From Amborella trichopoda (taxonomy: Eukaryota > Streptophyta > Magnoliopsida > Amborellales > Amborellaceae): DNA of 64,000 nucleotides. Location: positions 2,768,084 to 2,832,083 of the forward strand of contig NW_006499751.1 of NCBI RefSeq assembly GCF_000471905.2, given 5' to 3'. Position numbers and translations under genes: made by a program. The notes beneath the pieces are model-generated. The model was not told the DNA's origin. It searched no databases and worked only from the letters and a program-made list of their open reading frames with translations. Shown here piece after piece: positions 46,721-57,879 of the stretch (its first letter is position 1; every line of letters begins with the position of its first letter).

Positions 46721-47779
46721 CAGTGTTTGAAAAGTTGCGACCGATTCGACACGGAATCGGCACCCTCGTGTCGGTTCCAGCAAAACACAGAAAATCGTCC
46801 GTGTCTAGAGAGAACCAGGTGATCCAACAGATTTTGACGTCACGGACCGGTTTCTGACGTCACAAACACGACAGAGTCGGGCGAGTCGGACATACGCATG
46901 TGCCGTGCACGCACACGCGTGAGCACGCATAAGCTTGAAGCACCAACTTTTCACAGTTGCGATGTTTGTAAATATTCGTAACTAANNNNNNNNNNNNNNN
47001 NNNNNGATAAAAAAGAAAAGAAGTTATAGAAATATAAAAAAGTTATCTTGACAAAAATAAAATTATGATAAAAATTTATATTGAAACAAATAAAAGTTAT
47101 GAAAATAAAATAAAAATTACTTTTAAAAATAATAATTTTTGTCAATAAAATAAAAGTTATCCTGACAAAAAATAAAAGTCATTTTGATAAAAAAAAAGTT
47201 AAATTTACAAAAAATAAAATTTATGACAAAAAAATAAAAGTTACATTGACAAAAAATAAAAATTATAACAAAAAAGTAAAAGTCATCTTGACAAACAAAT
47301 AATTTTTTGTCAAAAAAGTAAAAGTTACCCTGACAAAAGATTTTGGTGGTCATTTTTTGTGGTCATATTTGACAAAAGTTACCTTGACAAAAAATAAAAT
47401 ATTTTGGTGGTCATTTTTTTATCGATTTAATCCATTCTTTATTGCAGTCCATATATGATTATATACTTCATCCATGATAATTCTATGATTTTTCTTTTGT
47501 GTGATGTAAATTTAATTGTTAACATAAGTTCATACAGGAAAAGAACATCTTAATATTCACATATTGATGAAAAAAATAAAAATTAATAATGTGGTACTCA
47601 CATTTCTTATTGGATTCCTGAAAAAGAACATTTATAATGAATTTTAATAATTTTTTTGGATTTTTTTTAAGTATGATCCAACCGATTCGGCCGATTCCCG
47701 ATTCGAATTGCCGATTCACCGATCCGAATGGGTTTTTTGGGTGCTCGATCAAGGTACCAATCCGTTTTTTAAACCATTG
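46721..47779 (+). mobile_element. Putative non-autonomous hAT-like element 3, with N gap
   Basis: Terminal repeats are CAGTGTTTGAAAAG at the left and CAATGGTTTAAAAAAC at the right in reverse complement, an imperfect match. Flanks CTTTTGAC and CTTTAACA could be a decayed 8-bp duplication. Subterminal zones are GC-richer and packed with cgattcg / cggaatcg words (46741-46760 and 47685-47735). The middle is very AT-rich, with a loose repeat of gacaaaaaataaaagtta (47150-47400). There is no transposase frame. The 20-base N run lies inside it. Confidence 0.5.
46986..47005. other. Assembly gap (20 N)
   Basis: Exactly 20 undetermined bases in an AT-rich tandem-like stretch. The true gap length is unknown. 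Confidence 0.95.
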
Positions 47780-49052
47780 CTTTAACAGTTATACAATTCC
47801 AACAGATGATCCAAAATTGGGTCAATCACTTTATTAGAAGCGGATGGAGTGGTTGTACCAGCCAAAAGTCATCTACATATGATTGTAACACCTGCTAATG
47901 TACCTCATAGTCGAGATGTGCCTTGCTTTGAATCAATATGCACACTATCTTTTCTAAGATAAAAATTAGATCGATCCATCATGGGGAATCGAACCTCTGT
48001 TAGTTCTTAAAGAACTTTTTTCGTGTGAGACTAGTGTTTTGTTTAATGAATTCTCCTTTTCCTAATTTCAATTCTAAAGCAAATGCAGGTATTTTAATAA
48101 GGGATTGTATACAATGAGATCATTTACCTTTAATACAAGAATGTCACAATTGCTTATAACCATCTGATGTGAAATCTGATAATTTAGATGTGTCACGAAG
48201 TTAAAAAAAAATTCATTTGAAAATTGAGCTTAGTCAATAGAATAAATGCAGCCACCTAATTTTACATCCAATGATCAAGATTATTTGTGACCACCTTATA
48301 TCAATGATAAATGGTCTCATTGTATACTTTTCCTTTTAATAATTTGGATCCTGTTTACAAGCCAAACTACCAATAGAACGCTACATGTTCAAGATTAGTT
48401 GAATAGGGGCATTTTTAACAAAACAATAGAGGAGATATTTGGTTGAAATGTTCTCCTTAAGGTAAGGTGCATTTTTTGTAGGACCATAAGTTTCAACATT
48501 GGAAACTCTCATTGTGGTATGCAAATCTATTTTTTCCCCTAACTATAGAATATGAAGCTAAAAAATAATGCAGATATGACAAATATATGAATAATTGAAA
48601 TAGATAGTGTAGACTACATGTTAGAGTATTGATTATCTTTAGGGAATAAAATCCTTTTTTAGTTTTATCCACAGTTTTTTTGGTCAACATGATTATTTGC
48701 ATGTTTTTGGGTGCTAGAATTGCATTTCCTACCAGATTTAATGTGTTGCTTTATAAAGCAATGATCAAGAAAAATAATTTCTTATTGAAGTTACCACTTT
48801 GTTGATAAATAGATTGATTTTGACCACTTTAGTGATTTTTTTTAGGCGGATTAACTATTAAAATGATATTTTCTTTTTCATAAAATAACAGATAGTGATT
48901 TTTTTTAGGTGGATTAACTTTTAAAATGATATTTCCTTTTTTATAAAATAACAGTTAAAATGGTCAAACTACCACACACCTAAAAAAAAAACAAGTAAGA
49001 AAGATTGATGAGTTGGTTAAATCAAACAACTTATTAAAACAAGGAAAAAGTT
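47780..49052. other. AT-rich intergenic DNA
   Basis: No gene is supported. A 63-bp unit (agtgattttttttaggcgga, then ttaacta, then aaaatgatatt, then ataaaataacag) is repeated in tandem at 48831-48893 and 48894-48956. Confidence 0.6.
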
Positions 49053-49421
49053 TATATAAGGTATCAACCTTATACTGTAGAAATAAGGTGCATATCAAAA
49101 ATCCATCGGAAAATGTTGTTTTGTAATTAGAAAATTCTCTAATTGATCATCTTCACCTTGATCTACATAGATATAAAAGAAAAAATGAATTTCAAGTCTT
49201 AAAAATAGCGCATCTTGTAACACATCCAAACCATCCATTTTCAAGATTTTCGAGTGCTCATAGATCACCTAGAGGTACACATTTTCGAAGCTTTCAATTT
49301 TATTATAGGGTGAAAAATAGACTTTTAGACCATGATAAGAGTTTCGGCACCGAAAATACATCTTTTCATGAGATTTTGAGGTGCACCTTATCGCGATTGT
49401 TCAAAGTAGATACCTTATATA
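49053..49421 (+). mobile_element. MITE-like inverted-repeat element, copy 3
   Basis: Ends are TATATAAGGTATCAACCTTA and, in reverse complement, TATATAAGGTATCTACTTTG. The interior shares gatcatcttcaccttgatc, aatgaatttcaagtctta and ccattttcaagattttcga with copies 1 and 2. Its right end abuts the LTR of the next element, which used the terminal ATATA as target site. Confidence 0.7.
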
Positions 49422-49629
49422 TGTGAGAAACTGTATTTCTGTATATTTGGGCCTTATGCCCCCATGGAAGATATATTTCAGAGCTTATGGAAGATGTGAA
49501 CAAAAGCCTCAATTTATAGGGTTACACAGGTGTGTAATATATGCAATGAACAACCTTCCTAATATGGATATACATAAAATGAAGAAAAATATTCTACTAA
49601 AACATAAGTGCAGGTTTATATAATTTCCA

Positions 49630-49645
49630 CACTCCCACTCAAATT
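49630..49645 (-). other. Polypurine tract of the non-autonomous LTR element
   Basis: The minus strand reads atttgagtgggagtg immediately before the 3' LTR. This form is typical of plant copia-type elements. Confidence 0.5.
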
Positions 49646-52230
49646 CAAGATGTGTTAAGAGACCAACTTGAGTTTGGACTATTGAAGGCAGGCCTTAGAA
49701 ACAAAGCAAGAATAGAAGAAGCTTGAGCAGTTGTAAATTAGTGATCCTCAGAAATCGACACCTCGAACAGAGCAGTCTCCTATAACAACAAATCAACACG
49801 CCTCCGGAATAGATAGGATCAAATAGCAAAAAAGAAAAACTCGATCATCACACAGGATGGAGTAACAAAGAACTCCATCATCCAATAGGATTGAGTAATG
49901 AAAAACTCAATCATTGAATATAATCGAGTAACGGAAAACTTAATCATCAATTAAGATCGAGAAATTCAATCATCAAACAGGAGGAACTTGGAAAAGCCAA
50001 CTGAAATCAAAGGCTGATCAACAAGCACAATTGGACCTTAAATTCAAAATTGAGAGCAATAAGATCCAAAACATATCAGAGAGTCAAAATACGACTTGGT
50101 AGAGAGACAGATCAGATTGCCGAAACATGACTCAGTGGTTGTTTTGCATATGGCTTTTAGAGACCATTTTCTTAGGTGGATTTAGAGGCGGGTTTCAGAT
50201 CCAGCTCACCAAGGGTCCGGTATCAAAGGGGAGCATGGCAGCAATGGGCAATGAAAGATGGCATACAGATCACAGAGATCAGCTTTTTTCCATTATAAAC
50301 AAAATGGTATAACAATGATTGATACCAATAATAAAAGCTTAGGTGGTATAAGTAAATAGTATGGTCCTTCAAAGTTTAAATAAATAAAAGAAACCCTTTT
50401 CACAAAAAAGTCTACTTTCGCAAATGCAAAAAAAGGAAACCACTTAAACGATGCAACAAAGGCAGAAGCGGCACGAGAGAAAAATGAAAGTTGACAGAAG
50501 AGAGAGAGTGGATGCAGTAAGAAGAGAAAATTGGTCTGAAGGGAGAGTGGTTGGTTTTTCATAGGGGCATTTCAAAGGTGGATGGTTTGTTAGATCTGGC
50601 GTAGTTTCATAGGCAGGTTTTTCATAGGGGCATTTCAAATGCAGATTTCATCAAGCACTTTTGACAAATTTGTTTGTTTTGAGACAGAGGGTTGGTTGTA
50701 ATAGTTTGACTTCAGATTTATATATTTTCATTTTTTTTTTTCTTATCGAAAGGTTTCAGAGCAATTTTGATGGATGGATTTGGATGGTAGGGAGAGTGGC
50801 TGATTTTAGAGATGGTGTTTGAAAAAAAGGCCTAACAGAAGATAACCCAAATCAGAATAGAGCAAAAGAACAAAACGAGAAGAGAGAAAAACATCTCATA
50901 AGTGCAAGACCAAAGTAATACAATGGACCATTAACCGTACCTACTCTTGTGAGACGTAATTTCGTGAAAAAGAGGTGTTGCAGGCTTTCCAAACGTCAAA
51001 TAAACAGCAAAAACCACCACTGCCCGACGAAACGTAGCTAGGATAAATGTAGCGAGAGAAAGAAAAGGACAGAGAAAGAGGGGCTTATAGATCTGAAGGT
51101 ATGCAGCCGAAGCTACCAAAGTTGCAGACAAAAACCAGTAGATGAAAGATTCGTCGATTTCTTCAGATCAAAATGCCTAAAGCCAAAGATGCAAGGCCTA
51201 GATTTCGAGCCAGGGGTTTTGCAGGCAGTCAGATGCAGAGATTTATGTGAGGGAGATTCAATGGCTAGGATTTCAGTTGCAAAGAGATTCAAGGAGATCA
51301 AGAGGGCATCAAAGAATGAGCCCTCTGCCTGCTTGGTATTCTTGCATACTTCTTCATGATATCACAGTTTTTTTTGTTTTTTTTTCTTTTTTCTTGAGAA
51401 ATTGGCCAAAGCAACGAAGTGCACAATCCATGAAAATCGGCAAGCACAGGGAGGACACAATTCACATAAGGCCCAACCACTGATCACAGAAAAACGGAGA
51501 AACTCCCAATGGATCACGGAAGAAAAAGCCTCAAAAGAAAGTACCAGAACTAAAACTCAGGGAAGGAGTGGGTGGAAGACCCGTACTCTGATGATCTCTG
51601 GGAGTTGAAATCAACGAGCAAATTAACCCTACTATGTTGATTACAGCCGATGATGTCGGTGAACTTCTTGTTGTTGTTTGCATGCGCATGGATGATCGAC
51701 GAAAGGAAGAAGAATAACATGACCACCAGAATCTGATATCAACAATCTGAGGTCTCAGAAATGGGCTTGTCCACAGAGAGAGAGAGAAAGAGGAAGGGGA
51801 TGTGCAAAAATATAAGGTGCTAAGGAATGGCAGAGTTTGACGGTTCACAATTACATCATGGGTGTTTGTGTTTTGAGTTAGATAGTGTTATTGAAGAACT
51901 ATGGAATCAAGAATGGAAGAGTATGCGGTGTTGCAGAGGATTGGAAGAGGAGCATTTGGAGATGCAATAGTGGTCAACACAAGACAGAGAGAAAGAAGTA
52001 TATTTTGAAGAAGCTTAGGTTGGCCAGGCAAACAGAGAGATGCAAACGAGAGAGGAAACCCTAGAAATATGAGACGGTAGGGAGAGAGATCCAAAAAACA
52101 AAACGAAGACAGTAGATAAAGAGTCTGCAAAAAACGATGATTTGTTTGAGTGAAGAACAGACTCGTCTTGCCTGCGAATATAGGCGACAATCCTTGGGAT
52201 CCAGACGAGGAATGGACACGATGAAAATTC

Positions 52231-52248
52231 AATCTGACTCTAATACTA
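52231..52248 (-). other. Primer binding site, decayed tRNA-iMet type
   Basis: The minus strand reads TAGTATTAGAGTCAGATT next to the 5' LTR. The initiator-Met site is TGGTATCAGAGCCAGGTT, so 14 of 18 match. All four differences are C to T or G to A, as expected from decay of methylated cytosines. Confidence 0.65.
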
Positions 52249-52526
52249 TGTGAGATACTGTATTTGTGTACATGTGAACAAGAGCTTCAATTTAAAAGCT
52301 GACAAAACTATGTATTTTTTTGTACCAAAGAAAATAACATAGGCAATGAATCACATATCCACGTAAAAATGTATTGAACCACCTTCCTAATATAGATGCA
52401 CGTAAAAATATATATATATATTGAATCAAAAAGTAAATGCAATGAACCAACTTTTTAATATGGATACACGTAAAAGAAGAAAAATATTGAATCAAAAAAT
52501 AAATGCATGTTTCTATAATTTTTACA

Positions 52527-54228
52527 ATACAAACCTCACCCTTAAAACATGTTGGTTTTCGAAATCTCTTTTCACCATCCAGCTCAACTATTTGCAAACA
52601 GAATTAGCCCCTATTATTCAATTTTGAACAAGTTGATGTATGTAAGTAATTTGGCTCATAACACCACATCATCATCATAACACAAGCGGAGCCAAAATAC
52701 CAAAATGCCTTTTGCTTGTTCCAAATTCCTAATATGTGATTTTTTTTCCTCACAATCCTTAGTCTAAATCTTAAACAAGCTTACTTTACTGTGATTACCT
52801 AAATACCTCTCCTTGTTTAGGTTACCCGGGCAAATTTTATTTTTCAACAAAATAGTTGAGGAACTCAATGCAATGAGCTTCGAAAGCAAAATTGTTTGAT
52901 AAATTGGTTCAGTTGACGACCTTATCAAACTTTTTTGTGGTTGTTAGACTATTTTAATGATATTTTCTCTATTATTAATTGAGCAATTGAACAAGGTTTA
53001 GGAAATGAATTAGTTAAGCATGTATACATACTTATGAGTGTATTATTTTTTATGGCTACCACAAGTAGAAACAACAATAATAGTTCAAATGCATATATGT
53101 CAAACTACAACTATTTCTGGGTGAGATAAACCATCTACCTTGTCAGTCCAACAGTGAATGAACTATGATTTAAGAATTTAATATATTGAACAACTATAAA
53201 TCTCATTAATGGATTGTTCAATGATCGGTTAAACCTAGTTTATTTCTAGAATCTCAAATTCCAGGTTCAGCCAAATAAGAGATAACTCAATTCCCAGACA
53301 TCTAGACAAGTTATCAAACTTGGGATATGTCAGTTCCTGGTCTCTTGAAACCCAGTTTTTATGACCCAAGCCTTTTAATTTTTTCTTTTCTTTTTTTTGA
53401 GAATGTTAACCTTTATGACCCAAGTTTTCTAGATCTATGTTATCTAATGAAGTAAAAATTGAACCGGCAACTTCACCAGCAATGCTAAAAGAACACCATT
53501 GGAATAACAACGTAGGAGAGAAGAGGAGCTGATCTCGGATGTAGACCAGGCAATTGATGGATCGGCATTAGGCTGGTGCCTCCAATAAGACCATGTAGTA
53601 CCCAGTTATCCTTGATTATCACACGACTATGTTTATGTAATAAATCAGTGGTAGGATTCAATGTGATGCCATAATTGTCAACAGGTTAAGCAATCAAGCT
53701 CAGGGTTGATATCTAAGCATAATCGTTTGTCTATTTCCTACATGCATGCATATATAAATAGTTGCCTGAATCCTTCGGTCCACGACGAATTCCTAAAAAT
53801 GATCTTTTCCCCATTTAATGTCCACAAAAATGCATTGATGTACTTTCAACTAAGAGAAGCCCCCAACCATGCCATTGTGAACAGCAGATATTTGAGGGAC
53901 CCGTTTATATTCATGCAGGAGTTGAATAGAGAAACTGGTATAAGTTCAAGAGAAGCGCAAGTATAGATGTTCTATTTGAACTGTACAAGGGATACACTTT
54001 CTTCTCTATTGTTTTAGAAAAGTGGTTTGCTCTATTATTAAACATAAAATAACACCATAATTGAATTCAACACATCAGTATTGTAATTTATAAAGAACGA
54101 TCCGTTCCCGTTCGTCTTATCCCCAGGGAACAACTCGGTTGAGAACGACTCTCCAAAATCAAATTTCGTTGCCAAAGCATAACAGAGTGTGGCCAGCAAG
54201 AAGAAACAGAGTAGAGAGAGACCCCAAC
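52527..54228. other. Intergenic DNA, including 3' flank of the RGP-like gene
   Basis: No gene is recognised. An 86-codon plus frame at 53706-53966 has no known motif. The last 200 bp (54030-54228) should hold the 3' untranslated region of the minus-strand gene. An out-of-frame hydrophobic reading frame there (54038-54280) overlaps the gene end and is not supported as a protein. Confidence 0.55.
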
Positions 54229-55302
54229 TCAAGGCTGTGAACTGCCACTCTGCAGAACTGACTTCCAAGCCCTGACCCAATCCTCCATAGCAACTGCAGC
54301 ATGCACAAAGGCAGCATCAACACCTCCAAGCCCCACCTTCACATTCTTCGCAATCTCCAAAATGCAATCCTCAGCAGTAACAGCAGTCCTTGGCAGCGTC
54401 AGTGACTGAAAGAAGGGAAGAACCTCTTCCATCCACTTCACCCCCTTCCACTCTTTCTTCAACGCCTCCAAGGCCTCACTGCCCCCTCCCTTTCGTCTCA
54501 CCACATATGGCAACCCGCTCTTTGCTCCATACCCTAAGTGATCACAAATTGCCTTTGCACACAAACCTGCCCAAATGTCCTCCAATGTCTCATACCTTGT
54601 CTTACCCTGCATCAGAAGCCCAGAGAACATGGCCACCCCAATCAAGCTCTTATCAAAAGCCAAATTGACCCCACTCACTGGGAAGAAAGCACCCCTTGGG
54701 ACCGTCATTACAGCATTGACACACCTTGAGTTGGTCAACCCGGCCTTGACGAGCGCCGTTGGTGCATCATAGTCCGGCAGGCCCACCCAGAGGCCACATG
54801 ACAAAGCAGTTGAGGCCCCACTCCTCAAGCTGAAGGGGTAGCCTCTCACAAAATCAGTCCCTGGCCTGTAAGGGTCATAAAGGGTGTTAAAATAGTAGGG
54901 AGTGGAAGGGGAAGTCAGGTTTTGGAGATGTTGCTTTATGGGATCAACTAAATGGCCCTTCTCATCAATCATGGGAACACAGTCAGGGTCAATGGCTACA
55001 ATGTAGCGACGGGTGGAGACAAGGTAGCCGAAGTAGCGAGCAGAGAGTCCCGAGAAGTGGAGAGAGGAGAGGAGATCATGGCCTAAAAGGGTTTCCATGT
55101 GGCTCTTGGTGTAGACATCGGAGTTGAAACCGGGGGGAATATTTAGGTCTTGTTGTTTGTGATCGAGGATAGGGTCCTTGACAATGATGAGATGGTATGG
55201 GGTGAGGACAGGCCGCCATTCTTCAAGGAAGGGGCCAAGGTTTGGGTTTAATGCTGTTATCACGACATCCACTTCGTCTTGATTCATTGAGTTATCGGAC
55301 AT
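54229..55302 (-). CDS. RGP5: UDP-arabinopyranose mutase family protein / reversibly glycosylated polypeptide, RGP5-like
   Basis: The product is 357 residues, the usual length of the plant RGP/UAM family. Family members interconvert UDP-arabinopyranose and UDP-arabinofuranose at the cytosolic face of the Golgi, for cell-wall arabinan and glycoprotein synthesis. Visible blocks in order are DEVDVVITALN (9-19), EEWRPVLTPYHLIIVKDP (27-44), SARYFGYLVS (87-96), IDPDC (104-108, the DXD metal/nucleotide site), NTLYDPYRPGTDFVRGYPFS (139-158, with Arg153, followed by Arg160, matching the two essential arginines of active mutases), CGLWVGLPDYDAPT and CDHLGYGAKSGLPYV. 'VITALN' and 'SARYFGYLVS' place it nearest the divergent RGP5 class. 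As I recall, RGP5 lacks mutase activity alone and joins complexes with other RGPs. The middle Asp of the usual DDD is Pro here. The start at 55302 is chosen because homology begins just after it; an upstream in-frame Met (55371) adds 23 unconserved residues. The coding frame has no introns or breaks. Confidence 0.93.
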   Translation of the reverse strand: MSDNSMNQDEVDVVITALNPNLGPFLEEWRPVLTPYHLIIVKDPILDHKQQDLNIPPGFNSDVYTKSHMETLLGHDLLSSLHFSGLSARYFGYLVSTRRYIVAIDPDCVPMIDEKGHLVDPIKQHLQNLTSPSTPYYFNTLYDPYRPGTDFVRGYPFSLRSGASTALSCGLWVGLPDYDAPTALVKAGLTNSRCVNAVMTVPRGAFFPVSGVNLAFDKSLIGVAMFSGLLMQGKTRYETLEDIWAGLCAKAICDHLGYGAKSGLPYVVRRKGGGSEALEALKKEWKGVKWMEEVLPFFQSLTLPRTAVTAEDCILEIAKNVKVGLGGVDAAFVHAAVAMEDWVRAWKSVLQSGSSQP

Positions 55303-55560
55303 TGCTACCTCTCCTCTTGGTACAAATGGTTGGTTGTAATGTAATTGTAGGAATAGGAAGGATTTTGGCAAACTCCTAGAGTACTAGTGGCCTGTTGGCA
55401 GTCTCAGTATAAATTAGAGGGAAATAGGAGACGTGAGAGAGAGAGAGAGAGCGAGAGACTCAGCCATCCATTCGTCCCTCTGACTGCCTGGTTTGATATC
55501 TGCTAGTCCTTGTGGTTTGTGGATCTTGGGGTTGTTGGGTTAGTCACAGCTGCCGCTCCT
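55303..55560 (-). promoter_or_regulatory. Likely promoter / 5' leader of the RGP5-like gene
   Basis: Read on the minus strand, a CT microsatellite (55436-55457) is followed about 35 bp later by a weak TATA-like atttatac (55409-55416) and a leader of about 100 bp ending aggagaggtagca before the ATG. CT-rich tracts are common near plant core promoters. The exact start site cannot be told. Confidence 0.35.
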
Positions 55561-55780
55561 TGCAACCTGTGTAAAAATACATGAAATGGAATAGAAGAAA
55601 GATAATAAAAAATGTGTAATAAATAAGAAATAAACAATTGAGTCACTAAATAATAAAACCTTAGCTGTTGTCATCTCATGCCCACTTGACCAAGACAACA
55701 AATTAAAGGAAGCATATGATTCAACGATGGAATAACAAATAGGCAAGGATGGCAATAAATTTGGAACGAATGCAACTTAC

Positions 55781-55913
55781 GGGTCGGAAGGATTGGGTTG
55801 AATAAGTTTCGTGGGATCTGAAGGGAATCTATCAGTGCAATGATGGACTCACTTCCTGCGTTCATAAAGACACTGAGCACCTTCTCATTTAACTTTCCAG
55901 CCTCTATTGTCTT
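55781..55913 (-). other. Candidate spliced exon upstream of the RGP5-like gene
   Basis: On the minus strand a 133-bp segment sits between an acceptor-like gacag and a strong donor GTAAGT (55780 downward). It stays open through TIEAGKLNEKVLSVFMNAG and ALIDSLQIPRNLFNPILP. About 205 bp further on lies a good acceptor (tatttttacacag, ending about 55573). Joined, the frame reads only a few more residues before TGA. It could be the tail of a small unidentified gene or a 5' untranslated exon of the RGP5-like gene with an upstream ORF. The protein is not recognised. Confidence 0.25.
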
Positions 55914-57879
55914 CTGTCATTCCCATTCCACAGAACAATTCATCAGAGTAATTCAATAATCTGAAAATGATAATCCCTACAGTACAAAAATTTGTTTAAA
56001 GCATGTGGTAACAAGGAACCATTCTTGCTTGCCCCAACACTTCATTACCCAATGCAATTACAAAGTAGAGGTTGCAATTACAAGACTATGTACACTAGAC
56101 AATGTCAATGTAACTAATACATGCAAACCAATTACATAGAACATGACCATAACAACAATACATGGACGTAATTACAATCTCACAAGCACAAAATCAAACA
56201 CAAAGCAACTTGAGAAACATGAGAAACCAACTAAAGCAATTTGCCCAATGATTACCTCAATGGGGTTTACACACCCCATGCCGGATTACATCAACCTATA
56301 GCGCACGGATCAAGGCCCTTTCTCGACTAAGTGGGAAGCTCCAAGATGACACCCTGACCAAGCATCCAATAGTGTGTAATGGGCTGTAGGAAATGAGGTA
56401 CAAGTCAGCTGCAACTCGTTGGTTTGGGCGTACCTCTAATTGGGAGGGAGAGATGGTAAACAAAATTAACTTAATCAACTATGATAATTGAGTACATTGC
56501 TAGGCACATAGTAAACATAGTAATGAACTCCAAGGGGAGCCAAATAGTGGCTAATCTAATGGAAAAATGAGGGCTGAGATCAATCCATGAAAATGGTGTG
56601 GAGACTACAAAAATTCGGGCTATGTTCAACCCTTGGTGAGATTGGCTTAATGAGACTAGTAAGTAGGCTAGCATATGGGCCAGAACATGGCTAATCAAGA
56701 CTCAATGTGAGTTCCAAACAATGGGCCATGGAGAGTTAAGGAGAGAGTGGCGTGGAGGCCAAGGGAGCATGAACTTTGGTATTGCTAGTACCATGAAAAA
56801 TGGGCTCCCATGGCCCCTATTTATATAATAGAGTTAGGGCAACGGTCAAGTCTAGTATTCTACATAGTAATCTGTATTCTTAATGGAGGAGCAATGAGTC
56901 ATTTATCATTGTGATCCATGGTGTGAACAGAGGCTCTATTCAAGCCATTCATTCCTCTGGGCAGCTATCATGATCAAGGGTTTGATCTACACCTTACTCA
57001 TGAGCTATTTGTAACCTTAATTCTCCTTTAATTTCAATTGTCATTTCTTTTGGGAAAAACTAGCCATTTCATTTATGAAAAACTAACTCTCATATTCACT
57101 TAAATTTGATTTCAACTTCTAAATAAGTAATGGAGAGTCACTCACGAAAAATTCATTAAAGGAGAATTCATGATTTTGCAAGGCAACCTACCCCATAATC
57201 CTCAAACCATGTTCTCAAACCGACCCAATAGAATGCATGAGGCTCATGCTTGCTCCATCAAAGTCGGCCAATAGGCAGCAGGATTACAGAAACATAACGT
57301 GGATTTCAATTGCTCCTAAAAGGATATATTTATACTTTTTGGGGCACATACACCAAAACTCAAGGGGGTGATACTCCTCTCTCTAGCACATAGGCACTTC
57401 CTTTCCCATAAAGTAGACTCCCAAAGTATGGTTATGATGGGCAAATGCCGTGTAGGTGGGTATTTCAAGGATTGGCCCTTGCCATGGCAAGCCTCCAACC
57501 TACAAACAAAAGTATCTTACTCCTAGCCCACTATCATTGAGCATCTGTCCGATCTCGACAGGGGATGACCCTACAAATCCTTCTAGGTTGTTGGTTTGGG
57601 CTAAGAGCCTCATGCCCAAGGTCGAAGGCCGAAGGGTTTTGACTCTTTTTTTTTTTTTGATAAAGTATTGAAGGGTTTTGACTCTTTTCTTACCAGGCCT
57701 AAACTACTCAACCCAGGTGAGTCACATGGGTGCAAGTAGGTACTTTTATGGGGAAGATTACTTGCCTCACCTTAAATGGGCCTAAGACATATCCTAGTTC
57801 CTTGAAGGACCACACTCCCACTAGAGCCGAAATATCTCACTAATAATGGGTCTGAGGTCATAAACTCCAACAACCTTGT
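55914..57879. other. Intergenic DNA
   Basis: No supported gene. A minus-strand TATA-like ttatataaatagg (56815-56827) heads a stretch that looks like an LTR or promoter remnant, but no ends could be paired. A 20-bp word, gaagggttttgactctttt, is repeated at about 57630 and 57669 around a poly-T run. Minus frames of 60-75 codons at 56296-56698 are unrecognised. Confidence 0.5.

Larger units (their letters stand above)
49422..52526 (-). mobile_element. Non-autonomous LTR retrotransposon, tRNA-iMet primed
   Basis: A left LTR (49422-49629, 208 bp) and right LTR (52249-52526, 278 bp) share TGTGAGA(A/T)ACTGTATTT starts, aatgaacaa.cttcctaatat and a tataatttCCA/CA end. Flanks ATATA (49417-49421) and ATACA (52527-52531) fit a 5-bp duplication with one change. 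The primer site and polypurine tract place it on the minus strand, so the right LTR is the 5' LTR. The 2.6-kb interior (49630-52230) has no recognisable gag or pol. Frames such as 51888-52232 on the minus strand are unrecognised. Short LTRs and empty interior fit a LARD or large TRIM derivative, probably of a Ty1/copia parent. Confidence 0.65.

Noticed and set aside
54038-54280. 80-codon hydrophobic minus frame overlapping the end of the RGP5-like gene
   Set aside because: It is out of frame with the conserved C terminus and lies mostly in the presumed 3' untranslated region. There is no family match.
54390-54772. Plus-strand frames opposite the RGP5-like gene
   Set aside because: They are antisense shadows of the conserved coding sequence, while the minus-strand product matches a known family over its full length.
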